From positions 1 to 5,816 of the forward strand of contig CAMKYP010000264.1 in the NCBI GenBank assembly GCA_946477505.1: a DNA stretch of 5,816 bases, in the 5' to 3' direction. The position numbers and the translations under genes were made by a program. This stretch comes from an uncultured Dechloromonas sp. (lineage in GTDB: Bacteria; Pseudomonadota; Gammaproteobacteria; Burkholderiales; Rhodocyclaceae). Of the stretch, positions 5,649 to 5,816 are shown one piece after another. The number at the start of each line of letters is the position of its first letter. The stretch's first letter is position 1. The notes under the pieces were generated by a model. The model did no database searches, was not told where the DNA came from, and saw only the letters and a program-made list of their open reading frames with translations.

Positions 5649-5816
5649 TTACTTCTTCGGGCGTCCCGTCTTGATGCGCTCGACGCGGCCCATCACGGCC
5701 TTCAATTCGCTATCGTTGAGCGCAGCGAGCAGGGCGATGCCGCCGCGCAGCAGTTCGCTCTTCTTGACTTCATTGCCCAGTGCGGCCAGTCGCTTCTTCA
5801 ATTCGCCGATACGGGC
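5649..5816 (-). CDS. Small basic protein of unknown function, C-terminal 55 residues (5' end outside the window)
   Basis: A frame stays open from the window edge (5816) to TAA at 5651-5649 and encodes 55 residues. It starts ARIGELKKRLAALGNEVKKS, continues SELLRGGIALLAALNDSELK, and ends in ERIKTGRPKK. It is rich in Lys and Arg, with two amphipathic helical stretches around the LLRGGIALLAAL segment. The tail TGRPKK resembles an AT-hook core (GRP flanked by basic residues), so nucleic-acid binding is possible. From memory, short proteins with a KKSELLRAG...KTGRP end are common and unnamed in Betaproteobacteria, but I cannot verify that here. Codon choice matches the neighbouring genes, which supports a real gene. 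It reads toward pstS on the same strand with 105 nt between them, and the intervening Pho box suggests separate transcription. A functional link to phosphate is not shown. Confidence 0.72.
   Translation of the reverse strand, partial: ARIGELKKRLAALGNEVKKSELLRGGIALLAALNDSELKAVMGRVERIKTGRPKK

Overview
This window is a phosphate-starvation (Pho) locus. Every gene I can support lies on the minus strand. The bases are GC-rich (estimated by eye at around 60%), and the proteins closely resemble proteobacterial Pst/Pho proteins. The contiguous order pstS-pstC-pstA-pstB-phoU-phoB-phoR is common in Betaproteobacteria, whereas E. coli keeps pst-phoU and phoBR apart. A Rhodocyclales- or Burkholderiales-like betaproteobacterium is my best guess. 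That is inference from gene order and protein style; there is no rRNA or other marker here.

Layout in the direction of transcription, from high to low coordinates. At 5649-5816 is the C-terminal end of a small basic protein that I cannot name. The gap at 5544-5648 holds the pstS control region: a good Pho box (5599-5616), a possible -10 element, and a perfect 15-bp inverted repeat (5593-5630) that encloses most of the box. Next come pstS (4545-5543), a strong hairpin with a T-run (4496-4526), then pstC, pstA, pstB, phoU, phoB and the first 124 codons of phoR, which runs off the window at base 1. No stretch longer than about 105 bases lacks a gene or a recognisable signal.

How the parts work together, from established knowledge of these families. 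PstS captures phosphate in the periplasm. PstC and PstA form the membrane channel and the PstB dimer supplies ATP-driven energy. PhoU relays the state of the transporter to the histidine kinase PhoR, which phosphorylates PhoB when phosphate is scarce. Phospho-PhoB binds Pho boxes such as the one in front of pstS, so the locus is probably autoregulated. The hairpin after pstS probably makes the binding protein more abundant than the downstream membrane and signalling proteins. Tight junctions (1 nt between pstC and pstA, 12 nt between pstB and phoU, a GTGA overlap between phoU and phoB, 6 nt between phoB and phoR) support one long operon with translational coupling.

I see no sign of a new biological system, mobile element, CRISPR array or RNA gene. 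The items most worth checking are the inverted repeat fused to the Pho box, the pstS-pstC attenuator and the unnamed basic protein next to the promoter.
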